From NCBI RefSeq assembly GCF_947496985.1, contig NZ_CANMEZ010000007.1, positions 124,001 to 188,000 of the forward strand: 64,000 nt of DNA, in the 5' to 3' direction. Below, one piece after another: positions 51,902 to 61,541 of this stretch (the stretch's first letter is position 1; each line of letters starts with the position of its first letter). The position numbers were made by a program, and so were the translations under genes. Source of the stretch: an uncultured Kordia sp. Its GTDB lineage: Bacteria > Bacteroidota > Bacteroidia > Flavobacteriales > Flavobacteriaceae. The notes under the pieces are model-generated. The model saw only the letters and a list, made by a program, of their open reading frames with translations, searched no databases and had not been told where the DNA came from.

Positions 51902-52996
51902 CTAAAACAGCGAATACTGTCCATTTTTATATTTTTCGTGCAATGTTCGGTTGAGTCTTGGCATTTTTTTGTCTTTAAAATATTTCAACCGCGCCAATTT
52001 GATTAAGTTTCTAATTTGCTCTGCTATTTTACCTTCACCACGCATTCGATTTCCAAATCGGCTATCGCCTAATGTTCCTCCGTGACAACTTTCTATTTGA
52101 TGCAATACTTTTTCGGCTCTGTCGGGCATGGTTTTGCGAATCCAATCGGAGAAAATTTCACCAATAGCGCCATTCAATCGTACAATGGTAAACGCAATAG
52201 AGCTGGCACCTAATTCGGATACTTTTTTTGCCATTGGTAAGATTTCATGACTGTTGATTGATGGAATGATTGGTGCTAACATTACATTGACAGGAATTCC
52301 GTTTTCAGATAATATTTTTACAGTATCTAATCGTTTTTTAATACTTGCTGTTCTTGGCTCTAATACACGACGTGTTTCTTCAGACAAGGACGTAATAGAG
52401 ATATTAACACTAACTAGATTATCCTTCGCTAATTCTTTTAAAATGTCTAAATCGCGCAGGATTAAAGCATTTTTAGTAATAATTCCAACAGGATGTTTAT
52501 ACTTCAAAAACACGTTGAGTAAGTTTCTAGTAATTTCGAATTTCTTTTCAGCGGGTTGATAACAATCTGTGTTTCCAGAAAGTATAATTGGGCATGCTTT
52601 CCAGCTTTTCTTTTTGATTTTTTCTTCTAGAAGTACAACTGCATTTTGCTTAACTAATATTTTTCGTTCAAAATCCAAACCTGCACTAAATCCCCAATAT
52701 TCATGTGTTACACGCGCATAACAATAAATGCACCCATGTTCACAACCTTGATACGGATTTAAAGAATATTCCATACCAACATCTGGACTTTTCACTTTAT
52801 TAATAATAGTTTTCGGAAATGTACTGATATACGCCGTTTTATTTTTATCCGCTTCTTCTCCTTCTTTCCGGCAGTATTCTAAAAAATCGGCACGTGTTTC
52901 ATGCACATCTTTCAAAAAACGATTGTGTACGTTTTTTTGTGCGCCTCTTCCTTTTATGTTCGTTGAATTATTCAAGTTTGTCGTTTCTTTTCTCAA
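51902..52996 (-). CDS. PA0069-family radical SAM protein (SplB-like)
   Basis: A radical SAM enzyme of 364 residues, related to spore photoproduct lyase; the substrate is unknown. The cluster motif is CEHGCIYC, with Cys85, Cys89 and Cys92, followed by RVTHEYWGF. SAM-binding segments follow (ILSGNTDCYQPAE, LVSVNISITSLSEETRRVLEPR). There is no in-frame ATG near the conserved N-terminus (a TGA lies just upstream), so TTG at 52996, or a second TTG at 52975, starts translation. Monocistronic. Confidence 0.9.
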   Translation of the reverse strand: MRKETTNLNNSTNIKGRGAQKNVHNRFLKDVHETRADFLEYCRKEGEEADKNKTAYISTFPKTIINKVKSPDVGMEYSLNPYQGCEHGCIYCYARVTHEYWGFSAGLDFERKILVKQNAVVLLEEKIKKKSWKACPIILSGNTDCYQPAEKKFEITRNLLNVFLKYKHPVGIITKNALILRDLDILKELAKDNLVSVNISITSLSEETRRVLEPRTASIKKRLDTVKILSENGIPVNVMLAPIIPSINSHEILPMAKKVSELGASSIAFTIVRLNGAIGEIFSDWIRKTMPDRAEKVLHQIESCHGGTLGDSRFGNRMRGEGKIAEQIRNLIKLARLKYFKDKKMPRLNRTLHEKYKNGQYSLF

Positions 52997-53140
52997 AAGT
53001 AATTCTCACGTAAGTGAATTGTGCCAATATTTACTTTTTTAAAGTGCAACTACGGGAATAAAAAAACTTAAAGATACTGAGTTGCATTAAGTGCTTTTTC
53101 ATGTTATTTTAATATATTTATCCTTCAAAAAAATTAATAC

Positions 53141-55288
53141 ATGAAGAAAATTTTTCTATTTATGATTGTGAGTATCTTTTTGATACCAACAACTTCAAAC
53201 GCCAATGAAGGCATGTGGTTTTTAATGTTTATTGACAGACTAAACCACAGAGATATGCAAAAAATGGGGTTACAATTAACCGCAGAAGAAATTTACAGTA
53301 TCAATAACAATAGTTTAAAAGATGCTATTGTACAATTTAACGGAGGCTGTACAGCAAGTATTATTTCTAATAAAGGTCTTGTTTTAACAAATCATCACTG
53401 TGGATATGATGCCATTGCTGAATTATCAACAGAAGAAAAGAATCATTTAAAAAATGGTTTTTGGGCAAAAAGTTTTGACGAGGAGTTAAAACCAGAAAGT
53501 TTATATGTTCGTTTTTTCGTCCGTATGGATGACGTAAGTGAGCGAATTTTAGCAAAAGTAAATGATAGCATGACTGAAAAAGAAAGACAAGCGGCTATCA
53601 ACAAAGAAGTTGCTGAGATTCAAAAAGAAAATGATGAAGATGGGAAATATAAAGTTTCTGTACGCTCATTTTTTCAAGGAAATGAATTCTACTATTTTGT
53701 TTATGAAGATTATGAAGATGTTCGTTTGGTAGGAACTCCAACAGAAAGTGTTGGTAAATTTGGTGGAGATACTGACAACTGGGAATGGCCGCGTCATACA
53801 GGTGATTTCTCTTTATTTAGAGTATATACTGACAAAGAAGGAAACGCTGCAAAATATTCAAAAGACAATGTCCCTATGAACCCAAAAAGACACTTATCTG
53901 TAAATTTAGGTGGTGTTAAAGAAGATGATTTTGCAATGATTTTAGGATATCCAGGGCGTACCAATCGTTGGATGCCAGCTGAAGGAATTGCACAAAATGT
54001 AAGTTACGCATATCCTGCTTGGGTTGAAGCTTCAAAACTAAGTATGGATGTTATGAAAAAGCACATGAATAAAAGTGAAGATGTACATCTAAAATACACT
54101 TCAGCTTATAATCAAATTTCAAATTATTGGAAAAATAGACAAGGTATGATTGATGCCTTAACAAAGCACGGAACTGCTGATGAAAAACGAAAATTAGAAA
54201 AGAAATTTAATAAATGGGCAAATAAAAAGCGCAACAAAGCTACTTACGGATCTGTAATTGAAGACATTAATAATTATTACGCTTTAACCAACGATAGATC
54301 ACGTCATAATAACTATTTAATTGGTATCCTTCGTGGAAGTAGCTTTGCTGCAATGCCTTCACGATTAGGGAATGGTTTATTGTATTACATAGGTCAAAAC
54401 AAAGCCAAAAGAGAAGAAGTTCTTCCTAGATTACAAGGAATGATCAATAATACGTTTGAAAACGCTTATATTCCTTTAGAAAAAGATGTATTCGCTGCAC
54501 AATTAAAGTTATACGTTGAAAAATCAGGATACGAATTACCTCCGTTAGTAAAAGAGATTAATGAAGAAACTGGAGGAGATTTTGAAAGTTATATTGATGC
54601 CATATTTGAATTAAGTATTTTCACATCTAAAGAACGATTGGAAGCATTTTTAAAATATCCTAACAAAATATTATTAGAAAACGATCCTTTATATTTATTA
54701 TCTTCTGACTTACTTACTAAGTACAGAGATCAACCAGAAGCTATTGCTACAGCAAGAGAAGCGTATACTAAAGCATATAGAAAATTAGTACAAGGACTTC
54801 GTGAATCAAAATTAAGTACTGTAGAATATCCGGATGCAAATTCTACATTGCGTTTGACGTATGGAAAAGTGGTTGCTTTACCTAAGGACTCTCGTAATGA
54901 TGCAAAAATCAATAATTATACAACCATGAAAGGAATGGTTGCTAAATACAAACCAAATGATGATGAGTTTGATCTTCCACAAGGAATATTAGATTTATAC
55001 AAAAAGAAAGATTTTGGTCAGTATGCAGATAAAAATGGTTATATGCCTGTAAACTTCTTAACAAATAATGATATTACAGGAGGAAATTCAGGTTCACCTG
55101 TATTAAATGGAAAAGGAGAATTAATAGGATTGGCTTTTGACGGAAATATTGAAGCAATGGCTGGAGATGTTATTTTTGATGATAACTTACAACGCACTAT
55201 TAATGTAGATATTCGCTACGTATTATGGCTAGTTGATAATTTAGCTGGCGCAGATAATATTATAGAAGAATTGACTATTAAGAAGTAA
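53141..55288 (+). CDS. S46-family dipeptidyl peptidase (DPP7-type)
   Basis: A 715-residue periplasmic serine exopeptidase that releases dipeptides. A signal peptide (about 1-21, TSNAN) precedes the catalytic core with the His in LTNHHCGYDAI (His86), the Asp in FGGDTDNWEWPRHTGDF and Ser650 in TGGNSGSPV. The residue 18 after the Ser is Gly668 (IGLAFDGN), as in Porphyromonas DPP7; DPP11 has Arg here. It should therefore prefer hydrophobic residues at P1 rather than Asp/Glu. Monocistronic with a strong terminator. Confidence 0.94.
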   Translation: MKKIFLFMIVSIFLIPTTSNANEGMWFLMFIDRLNHRDMQKMGLQLTAEEIYSINNNSLKDAIVQFNGGCTASIISNKGLVLTNHHCGYDAIAELSTEEKNHLKNGFWAKSFDEELKPESLYVRFFVRMDDVSERILAKVNDSMTEKERQAAINKEVAEIQKENDEDGKYKVSVRSFFQGNEFYYFVYEDYEDVRLVGTPTESVGKFGGDTDNWEWPRHTGDFSLFRVYTDKEGNAAKYSKDNVPMNPKRHLSVNLGGVKEDDFAMILGYPGRTNRWMPAEGIAQNVSYAYPAWVEASKLSMDVMKKHMNKSEDVHLKYTSAYNQISNYWKNRQGMIDALTKHGTADEKRKLEKKFNKWANKKRNKATYGSVIEDINNYYALTNDRSRHNNYLIGILRGSSFAAMPSRLGNGLLYYIGQNKAKREEVLPRLQGMINNTFENAYIPLEKDVFAAQLKLYVEKSGYELPPLVKEINEETGGDFESYIDAIFELSIFTSKERLEAFLKYPNKILLENDPLYLLSSDLLTKYRDQPEAIATAREAYTKAYRKLVQGLRESKLSTVEYPDANSTLRLTYGKVVALPKDSRNDAKINNYTTMKGMVAKYKPNDDEFDLPQGILDLYKKKDFGQYADKNGYMPVNFLTNNDITGGNSGSPVLNGKGELIGLAFDGNIEAMAGDVIFDDNLQRTINVDIRYVLWLVDNLAGADNIIEELTIKK

Positions 55289-55317
55289 TTCACACTTACA
55301 TACATCATTTAAGCTTA

Positions 55318-55364
55318 TAAAAAGAAGCTGTCTGAAAAGTTAATTTTCTAGACAGCTTCTTTTA
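55318..55364. terminator. Terminator after the S46 peptidase gene
   Basis: AAAAGAAGCTGTCT pairs with AGACAGCTTCTTTT around GAAAAGTTAATTTTCT; T-runs on both strands could end the minus-strand operon too. Confidence 0.9.
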
Positions 55365-55385
55365 TTTTTTATATAGTATTTTTAA

Positions 55386-56168
55386 CTATTTCCCAGGAAA
55401 TGCAGCTTTGCGTTTTTCTAAAAACGCAGTAGTTCCTTCTTTGAAATCTTCTGTTCCAAAGCAGTTTCCAAATGCTGTAATTTCAGTTTCATAACCATTT
55501 ACGCCGTCTTCAAAGTTTGCATTTACAGCTTTGATAGCCCCACGAATAGCAACTAATGAATTTCTCATTATTTTACTTGCCAATTTGTATGCTAATGGCA
55601 ATAATTCTTCTTGCGTTGTTACATGATTTACCAATCCACATTGCTGCGCTTCTTCGGCACCAATCATTCCCGCAGTCATGACCATTTCCATTGCTTTTCC
55701 TTTACCAACTAATTGTGGCAAACGTTGTGTTCCTCCATATCCAGGAATGACTCCTAAAGATACTTCAGGCAAGCCCATTTTTGCATTGTCACTGGCAATT
55801 CTGAAATGTGAAGCCATTGCCAATTCCAATCCGCCACCAAGCGCAAAACCGTTTACAGCGGCAATTACAGGTGTTCCTAAGTTTTGTACAAAATCAAATA
55901 ATAATTCTTGTCCTTTTGCAGCTAGTTGTCCTCCTTCTTCTACCGAGAAGTGTGCAAATTCGCTAATATCGGCACCTGCAACAAATGCTTTTTCACCACT
56001 TCCAGTTAATACAATTACTTTTGCTTCTGTATCAGTATCTAACGCTTCAAAGGCATCGTGTAATTCTTGAATTGTATCACGGTTTAACGCGTTTAATTTT
56101 TTTGGACGATTGATTGTTATGGTTGCGATACCATTTTCTTGTTGTACAAGTATATTTTCGTAGTTCAT
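55386..56168 (-). CDS. Enoyl-CoA hydratase/isomerase-family protein
   Basis: A 260-residue crotonase-fold enzyme. Motifs: AFVAGADISEF (oxyanion hole strand), AAVNGFALGGGLELAMASHFRIAS, and the two glutamates in LPEVSLGVIPGYGGTQRLPQ and the preceding GLELA segment, as in typical 3-hydroxybutyryl-CoA dehydratase/enoyl-CoA hydratases of fatty-acid or butyrate breakdown. Last gene of a minus-strand unit, 5 bp after the histidine kinase gene, a coupling without an obvious reason. Confidence 0.92.
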   Translation of the reverse strand: MNYENILVQQENGIATITINRPKKLNALNRDTIQELHDAFEALDTDTEAKVIVLTGSGEKAFVAGADISEFAHFSVEEGGQLAAKGQELLFDFVQNLGTPVIAAVNGFALGGGLELAMASHFRIASDNAKMGLPEVSLGVIPGYGGTQRLPQLVGKGKAMEMVMTAGMIGAEEAQQCGLVNHVTTQEELLPLAYKLASKIMRNSLVAIRGAIKAVNANFEDGVNGYETEITAFGNCFGTEDFKEGTTAFLEKRKAAFPGK

Positions 56169-56173
56169 GATGA

Positions 56174-57628
56174 TTATTTTTTTGGAATTGTCACTGTAAA
56201 TGTTGTTCCTTTATTTTCTTCAGATGTAAAAGTAATACTTCCATTATAAGTTTCCACAATATTTTTCACCATTCCTAAGCCAAGTCCCATTCCACTGGTT
56301 TTTGTGGTAAATTTTGGTTCAAATATTTTTGGAGTGTTCTCTATTGTAATTCCAATTCCGTTGTCTTCAACCGTAATAACGGCATTATCATCTTGTTCAA
56401 ATACACGCACATCAATTAATGGTTTTCGGTCGTTTGAAATAGCTTGAATTGCATTTTTAACCAAGTTTGTAATCACTCTAATGAGTTGGGTACGATCAAA
56501 TTTTATGATGATTTCTTCTTGTTCAAAATATACATGAATGTAATCTTCATTAAAGATATCCATTGCCAAGCGCGTAATTTCTACCACATTGAGCATTTCA
56601 TTTTGTTGTGCTGGCATTTTTGCAAAGTTTGAAAAAGCCGAAGCAATACTACTCATGGTATCTATTTGTTGAATGAGTGTTTTTGTGTATTCATCTACTT
56701 TTTGATGAATTTGCGAATCATTCGGATCAAACTTACGTTGGAAACTTTGTACACTTAAACGCATTGGTGTTAACGGATTTTTAATCTCGTGCGCTACTTG
56801 CTTTGCCATTTCGCGCCAAGCTTGTTCACGCTCACTCATGGCAAGTTTTACGGCACTTTCTTCCAATTCGTCAATCATTCCATTATAGGCAGAAATTAAG
56901 TTAAAGATTTCTTCTCCTGCATCTTCTACAATGATTTTTTCATTTCGCTGATTGAATCGGGTTTGATCTAATTTTGCACCAATACTTTTCAGCGAACGCG
57001 TTATATATCTGGAGATAAAATAAGCAAAAACAATAGCTACCAATAACATTACAATGTATGCATAGCCTAAACGTCTAAAGAATTCTTTTAGTTCATTATT
57101 ACTGAATGAATCATCGCGTTCGTACTGAAGATTTAAAATCCCTAATGGTTTCGATTTTGAATCTGTAATGATGCTATATGAAGATTGATATTCTCCGTTT
57201 TTGGTAATAATTTCTTCTACATACCGTTTATCTACAAGTGCGTTTAAATTGTTTAAAATTTCGGCAGATAAACAATCTGGAACTTCTTCTTGACCAATAG
57301 ACGTATCAGATGTATTGATGAGCGTTCCTCCTAAATCGTACAAATTGAAATCTACATTGTGAATATCGGCTATTTTATAAATTGCATCTTTAAAAATGAG
57401 TGGTAAATTTTCCTCACTTACCACATACGTTGTCTCCTTGTTGATAACGTAATTTACATTAGATCGAACTTGATCTTCTTTACGTTCCAAACGTTTTTCA
57501 TGATAATCGTTTGACTGTTCGCTGTATTGATAAATACTAACCAATGCAATCAAAATAGATGCTACCAAGATTAGTAGGATCATGTAAGCAAATATTCGGG
57601 AACGTAATGAAAGTCTTGCTGGTTTCAT
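56174..57628 (-). CDS. NtrY-like sensor histidine kinase
   Basis: A membrane sensor kinase of 484 residues. One membrane helix (about 12-34), a periplasmic sensor region (35-185), a second helix (187-206), a HAMP domain (207-260), then the phospho-acceptor His280 in AHEIKNPLTPMRLS (the NtrY-type H box), the N box (NLVKNAIQAI), and G boxes (DNGIGI, GMGLGLGMVKNI). No response regulator gene lies in the window, so it is an orphan here. Downstream of hemJ by 45 bp and upstream of the enoyl-CoA hydratase gene by 5 bp. Confidence 0.92.
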   Translation of the reverse strand: MKPARLSLRSRIFAYMILLILVASILIALVSIYQYSEQSNDYHEKRLERKEDQVRSNVNYVINKETTYVVSEENLPLIFKDAIYKIADIHNVDFNLYDLGGTLINTSDTSIGQEEVPDCLSAEILNNLNALVDKRYVEEIITKNGEYQSSYSIITDSKSKPLGILNLQYERDDSFSNNELKEFFRRLGYAYIVMLLVAIVFAYFISRYITRSLKSIGAKLDQTRFNQRNEKIIVEDAGEEIFNLISAYNGMIDELEESAVKLAMSEREQAWREMAKQVAHEIKNPLTPMRLSVQSFQRKFDPNDSQIHQKVDEYTKTLIQQIDTMSSIASAFSNFAKMPAQQNEMLNVVEITRLAMDIFNEDYIHVYFEQEEIIIKFDRTQLIRVITNLVKNAIQAISNDRKPLIDVRVFEQDDNAVITVEDNGIGITIENTPKIFEPKFTTKTSGMGLGLGMVKNIVETYNGSITFTSEENKGTTFTVTIPKK

Positions 57629-57673
57629 GAATGTTTATTTTTCTTGATCGATATGAACAATAATCAAGCCAAG

Positions 57674-58225
57674 TTATCTTTCAGGATTTTTCTCGCGAAT
57701 GCGTTTGTATAGCTTAAATCCTAACATGAGCAAAATTCCTAATACAAAGATTCCTACGACACCAAAAATCCAATTGATCGTACTTTTTAAAATTACCAAA
57801 AATACAACGGCAAAGAGTATAAATGTAGCGCCTTCATTCCAAATACGCATAAAGCTAGAAGTGTAACGTACATCGTCTCTTTGCAACTGTTTATACATTT
57901 GATGTGTTTTAATATGATACAAAAATAGTAAGAATACAAATCCTAGTTTTACGTGCATCCAACCAAATTCTAACCAAACTGGTCTTAAAATTAGCAACCC
58001 AATTGCAAAAATGGTTGCTAATATTGCAGATGGCCACGAGATAATAAACCACAAGCGTTTCGCCATAAGTTTCAGTTGCTTTCCTAAGATTTCTTTTTCA
58101 GGAGAAGGCTTATGAAATGCTTCTATTTGGTACACAAATAATCGTGGAATGTAAAATAATCCTGCAAACCATGTCACTACAAATATTAAATGTAATGATT
58201 TTATGTAGTCGTAGTATTGTCCCAT
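57674..58225 (-). CDS. hemJ: HemJ-type protoporphyrinogen oxidase (CopD/UPF0093)
   Basis: A 183-residue inner-membrane protein with about four to five helices that oxidises protoporphyrinogen IX. The family pattern YDYIKSLHLIFVVTWFAGLFYIPRLFVY carries the conserved His12 that binds haem in HemJ, and WMHVKLGFVFLLFLYH holds another conserved block. Ferrochelatase (62894-63931) lies about 5 kb away on the same strand, so the two last steps of haem synthesis are close together. It starts 1 bp after the BNR gene stop. Confidence 0.9.
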   Translation of the reverse strand: MGQYYDYIKSLHLIFVVTWFAGLFYIPRLFVYQIEAFHKPSPEKEILGKQLKLMAKRLWFIISWPSAILATIFAIGLLILRPVWLEFGWMHVKLGFVFLLFLYHIKTHQMYKQLQRDDVRYTSSFMRIWNEGATFILFAVVFLVILKSTINWIFGVVGIFVLGILLMLGFKLYKRIREKNPER

Positions 58226-61200
58226 TTAATCTTCTATGAACAGATAGTTTAGTTTTTTTGAATTGAACGCATCATTAAACGCTTTAATTTCTGTGTCAAT
58301 CAAGTTGTTAAATGTATTCAATTCTTTATTTATTTTCTGAGTTAACTCATTTTTCACTGCAATATCTTGTGCTGTTGGCGCAAAATCGCCCATACTTACC
58401 AATGAATTTAAGTGTCCTAATTTGTTTGTGAGACGAATTGGGAAATTTAACGGATCTTGTCCACTACGGTTTTTTGTTTGATATAACGCTTCTTCTATAG
58501 ACGTAAATTGCTTCTTTAATTCTTTGGCTTTTTCTACCAAATCTTTCACGTTTTCATCGTCTTTGTATTGCGTTGCAAAAGAAGTCAATTTTGCGTTAAT
58601 CTTACGAATTTTTTTGATTGATTTGTGCGCATTGTCCATCGTTTCATTTACATCTTTGATGAAATCAAACTGCTTTTGCATGTCTACTAGCATACTTTCA
58701 GCTCTTTTATCTGCTAAGATGGTAAATGGCTTTGTAATTTCAACAGCATCAGCACCTTCTTTTTTTACAGTCAGTTTCACTTTATATTCGCCAGGCACTG
58801 CTTTTGGACCATTTAAACTTGCCCACCATAAAATCATTCCTTTTAGCTTTTCAGTTCCTTTATAGCTCATATTCCACACAAACTGATTGGCACCTTCTTT
58901 TACTGTAAGCTTGTCTTTCTTTTTATTTTTTGTACTAAACTTTTTAATAACATCTCCATTTGCTTCCATATACGTTATAGAAACCTCATCTTTTTTATTG
59001 TAATCATTTAGATAAAAATATGTCATAACACCATTCGGATGATTCGTTCCTTCCGTTTTACTTCCTTTTCGCGAACCACCGCGCATTCTGTACGTATCTT
59101 TTGGCGTATATAAAATATTTTCATTTTTGGCAATATTATATTGTTGGTGAATTACTGTTAAATCGTCAATAATCCAAAGACTTCTCCCTTGTGTGGCTAC
59201 AATCAAATTATTGTCTTTAATCGTTAAATCTGTAATTGGAACTATTGGAAGATTCAACTGAAACGATTGCCAGTTTTTACCATCATTAAATGATATATAC
59301 ATACCTGTTTCCGTTCCTGCATACAACAGTCCTTTACGTTTTGGATCTTCACGGAGCACTCTTGTAAAGTGTTCGTTATTGATTCCATTCGTAATTTTTG
59401 TCCACGATTTCCCGTAATCTGTTGTTTTGTATAGATACGGAGCAAAGTCCCCTGTTTTGTATTTTGTCCCAGCTACGTAACACGTTCCCGCATCAAACGC
59501 ACTAGGTTCTATACTGTTTATCATCATCCATTCAGGCATTCCTTTTGGCGTAACATTGTTCCATGTTTTTCCTCCATCTTGTGTAATATGAATTAATCCG
59601 TCATCACTTCCAACCCACAACAAACCTTCTTTTAAAGGAGATTCTTGCGCAGCAAAAATTGTACAGTAGTATTCTACAGAAGTATTATCCTGTGTGATTG
59701 GTCCACCAGAAGATTTTAGTTTTTCTGGATCGTTTCGAGTTAAATCTGGACTAATAATATCCCACGATTGTCCTTCATTTTCGGTTACATGTACACGATT
59801 TGAAAAAGTATATAATCTATTTGGATTGTGTTTTGAAAAAATAATTGGGAAATTCCACTGAAAACGATATTTCATTCCTTCAGCACCATGTCCCATAGGA
59901 TTATCTGGCCAAACATTGATGGCTCTGACAGTTCCAGTTTTGTGATTTTTTCTCGTTAGAAAACCATCATAACTTCCTCCATATACAATATCATTATCTT
60001 TTGGATCGACAGCAATATGTGCCGATTCTCCACCAGCTGTACTTTCCCAATCATCATCAGAAATAGAACGTCCGTCTGTTCTATGCGGAATTCGTATCGT
60101 TGAATTGTCTTGCTGTGCTACATAAATTCTGTATGGAAAACTATTATCCGTGGTTACTCTATAAAATTGTGATGTTGGTTGATTGTGATAGGTACTCCAC
60201 GTTTCCCCACCATCATAGGTAACTTGTGCACCACCATCATCACCAATAATCATACGTTTTGGATTTTCTGGAGCAATCCATAAATCATGATGATCTCCGT
60301 GTGGAGCATTGTATGTACTAAATGTTTTTCCTCCATCAGTACTTTTGTGATAACGCACATTTAATACATATACAACATCTACGTTTTCAGTATCTGCATA
60401 TAAACGTGTGTAATACCAAGCACGTTGGCGTAATTTTCGTTCGCTATTAACTTGTTTCCAAGTTTCGCCACCATCTTCACTTCTGTACAAACCACCTTTG
60501 TCTTTGTTTTCTACAATTGCCCAAACACGCTGATTATTCAGAGAAGAAACTGTTACTCCGATGATTCCTAAAGTTCCAGTCGGAAACCCTTTTTTTGTTG
60601 AGATTTCTGTCCACGTTTCACCGCTATCTGTACTTTTCCATAACGCTGAACCTTCTCCACCAGAACTTAAACTATACGGCGTTCTGCGAATTCTCCATGT
60701 AGAAGCATATAAGATTCTTGGATTTGTAGGATCGATTTGTAAATCAACTACACCAGCATCTGCATTAGCAAATAGTGTTTTACGCCATGTTTTTCCTCCA
60801 TCAGTACTTTTGTATACGCCTCTTTCTTGTGTTGATTTGTATAAGTTCCCCATAACTCCAGCATATACAATGTCTGGATTTGTTGGATGCACCGCCATTC
60901 TTGGAATGTGTCTTGAATTTTTTAAACCCGAAGCTGTCCATGTTTTCCCAGCATCTACACTTTTCCATACGCCATATCCAGAAGATACGTTTCCACGCAC
61001 AGTTTTTTCTCCGCCACCAACATACATTACATTTGGATCGCTTTTAGAAACTGTAATAGATCCTATACTTCCTCCAAAATAACCATCCGAGATATTTTCC
61101 CAGTTTCGTCCTCCATTGGTTGTTTTCCATACACCACCACCAGTAGCTCCGAAATAGAAAAGGTTTGGTTTGTTTGGAACACCTGTAACTGCAGCACTTC

Positions 61201-61333
61201 GTCCACCGCGAAATGGCCCAACAAGTCGGTATTCTACATTTTTGTAATAAGCTTCATCAAAGGTTTGTGCTTGCAGTTCAAGAGAACTTCCTACCGTAAG
61301 TAGTAGCACGGTGAGTAAGGATAAAAATCGCAT
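58226..61333 (-). CDS. Large secreted BNR/sortilin-type beta-propeller protein
   Basis: A 1035-residue exported protein often annotated as glycosyl hydrolase or VPS10-like. A signal peptide (about 1-23, LELQAQ) is followed by at least eleven Asp-box units (KTTNGGRNW, KSVDAGKTW, KSTDGGKTW, KSTDSGETW, RSEDGGETW, KSTDGGKTF, TYDGGETW, TENEGQSW, TQDGGKTW, KTTDYGKSW, SFNDGKNW), enough for two propellers. The C-terminal 250 residues are a beta domain and coiled helices (FDFIKDVNETMDNAHKSIKKIRKINAKL). No T9SS sorting domain, unlike the 24871 protein. Enzymatic activity unproven. 1 bp before hemJ. Confidence 0.88.
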   Translation of the reverse strand: MRFLSLLTVLLLTVGSSLELQAQTFDEAYYKNVEYRLVGPFRGGRSAAVTGVPNKPNLFYFGATGGGVWKTTNGGRNWENISDGYFGGSIGSITVSKSDPNVMYVGGGEKTVRGNVSSGYGVWKSVDAGKTWTASGLKNSRHIPRMAVHPTNPDIVYAGVMGNLYKSTQERGVYKSTDGGKTWRKTLFANADAGVVDLQIDPTNPRILYASTWRIRRTPYSLSSGGEGSALWKSTDSGETWTEISTKKGFPTGTLGIIGVTVSSLNNQRVWAIVENKDKGGLYRSEDGGETWKQVNSERKLRQRAWYYTRLYADTENVDVVYVLNVRYHKSTDGGKTFSTYNAPHGDHHDLWIAPENPKRMIIGDDGGAQVTYDGGETWSTYHNQPTSQFYRVTTDNSFPYRIYVAQQDNSTIRIPHRTDGRSISDDDWESTAGGESAHIAVDPKDNDIVYGGSYDGFLTRKNHKTGTVRAINVWPDNPMGHGAEGMKYRFQWNFPIIFSKHNPNRLYTFSNRVHVTENEGQSWDIISPDLTRNDPEKLKSSGGPITQDNTSVEYYCTIFAAQESPLKEGLLWVGSDDGLIHITQDGGKTWNNVTPKGMPEWMMINSIEPSAFDAGTCYVAGTKYKTGDFAPYLYKTTDYGKSWTKITNGINNEHFTRVLREDPKRKGLLYAGTETGMYISFNDGKNWQSFQLNLPIVPITDLTIKDNNLIVATQGRSLWIIDDLTVIHQQYNIAKNENILYTPKDTYRMRGGSRKGSKTEGTNHPNGVMTYFYLNDYNKKDEVSITYMEANGDVIKKFSTKNKKKDKLTVKEGANQFVWNMSYKGTEKLKGMILWWASLNGPKAVPGEYKVKLTVKKEGADAVEITKPFTILADKRAESMLVDMQKQFDFIKDVNETMDNAHKSIKKIRKINAKLTSFATQYKDDENVKDLVEKAKELKKQFTSIEEALYQTKNRSGQDPLNFPIRLTNKLGHLNSLVSMGDFAPTAQDIAVKNELTQKINKELNTFNNLIDTEIKAFNDAFNSKKLNYLFIED

Positions 61334-61541
61334 TTTTAGGTTGGTTTGGTTTTTAGCTATTAAAAATAAAGAATTATTACTTAGTTTTCGTTAACTGACC
61401 TGAATTAGTTCTGTTTTTAACAACTATTGTTTTTCGTGATGTTAATTATCACATAAAAAGAAGAATACGCAATCGTTGATAGTTTATAAACTAACTGATA
61501 AATGTACCAATTTTAAATCGTGGTTTTATATATAGTGTTAA
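61334..61541. other. Spacer upstream of the BNR-hemJ unit
   Basis: 208 bases with no coding frame and no clear TAnnTTTG motif on the minus strand. Nothing further recognised. Confidence 0.5.
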
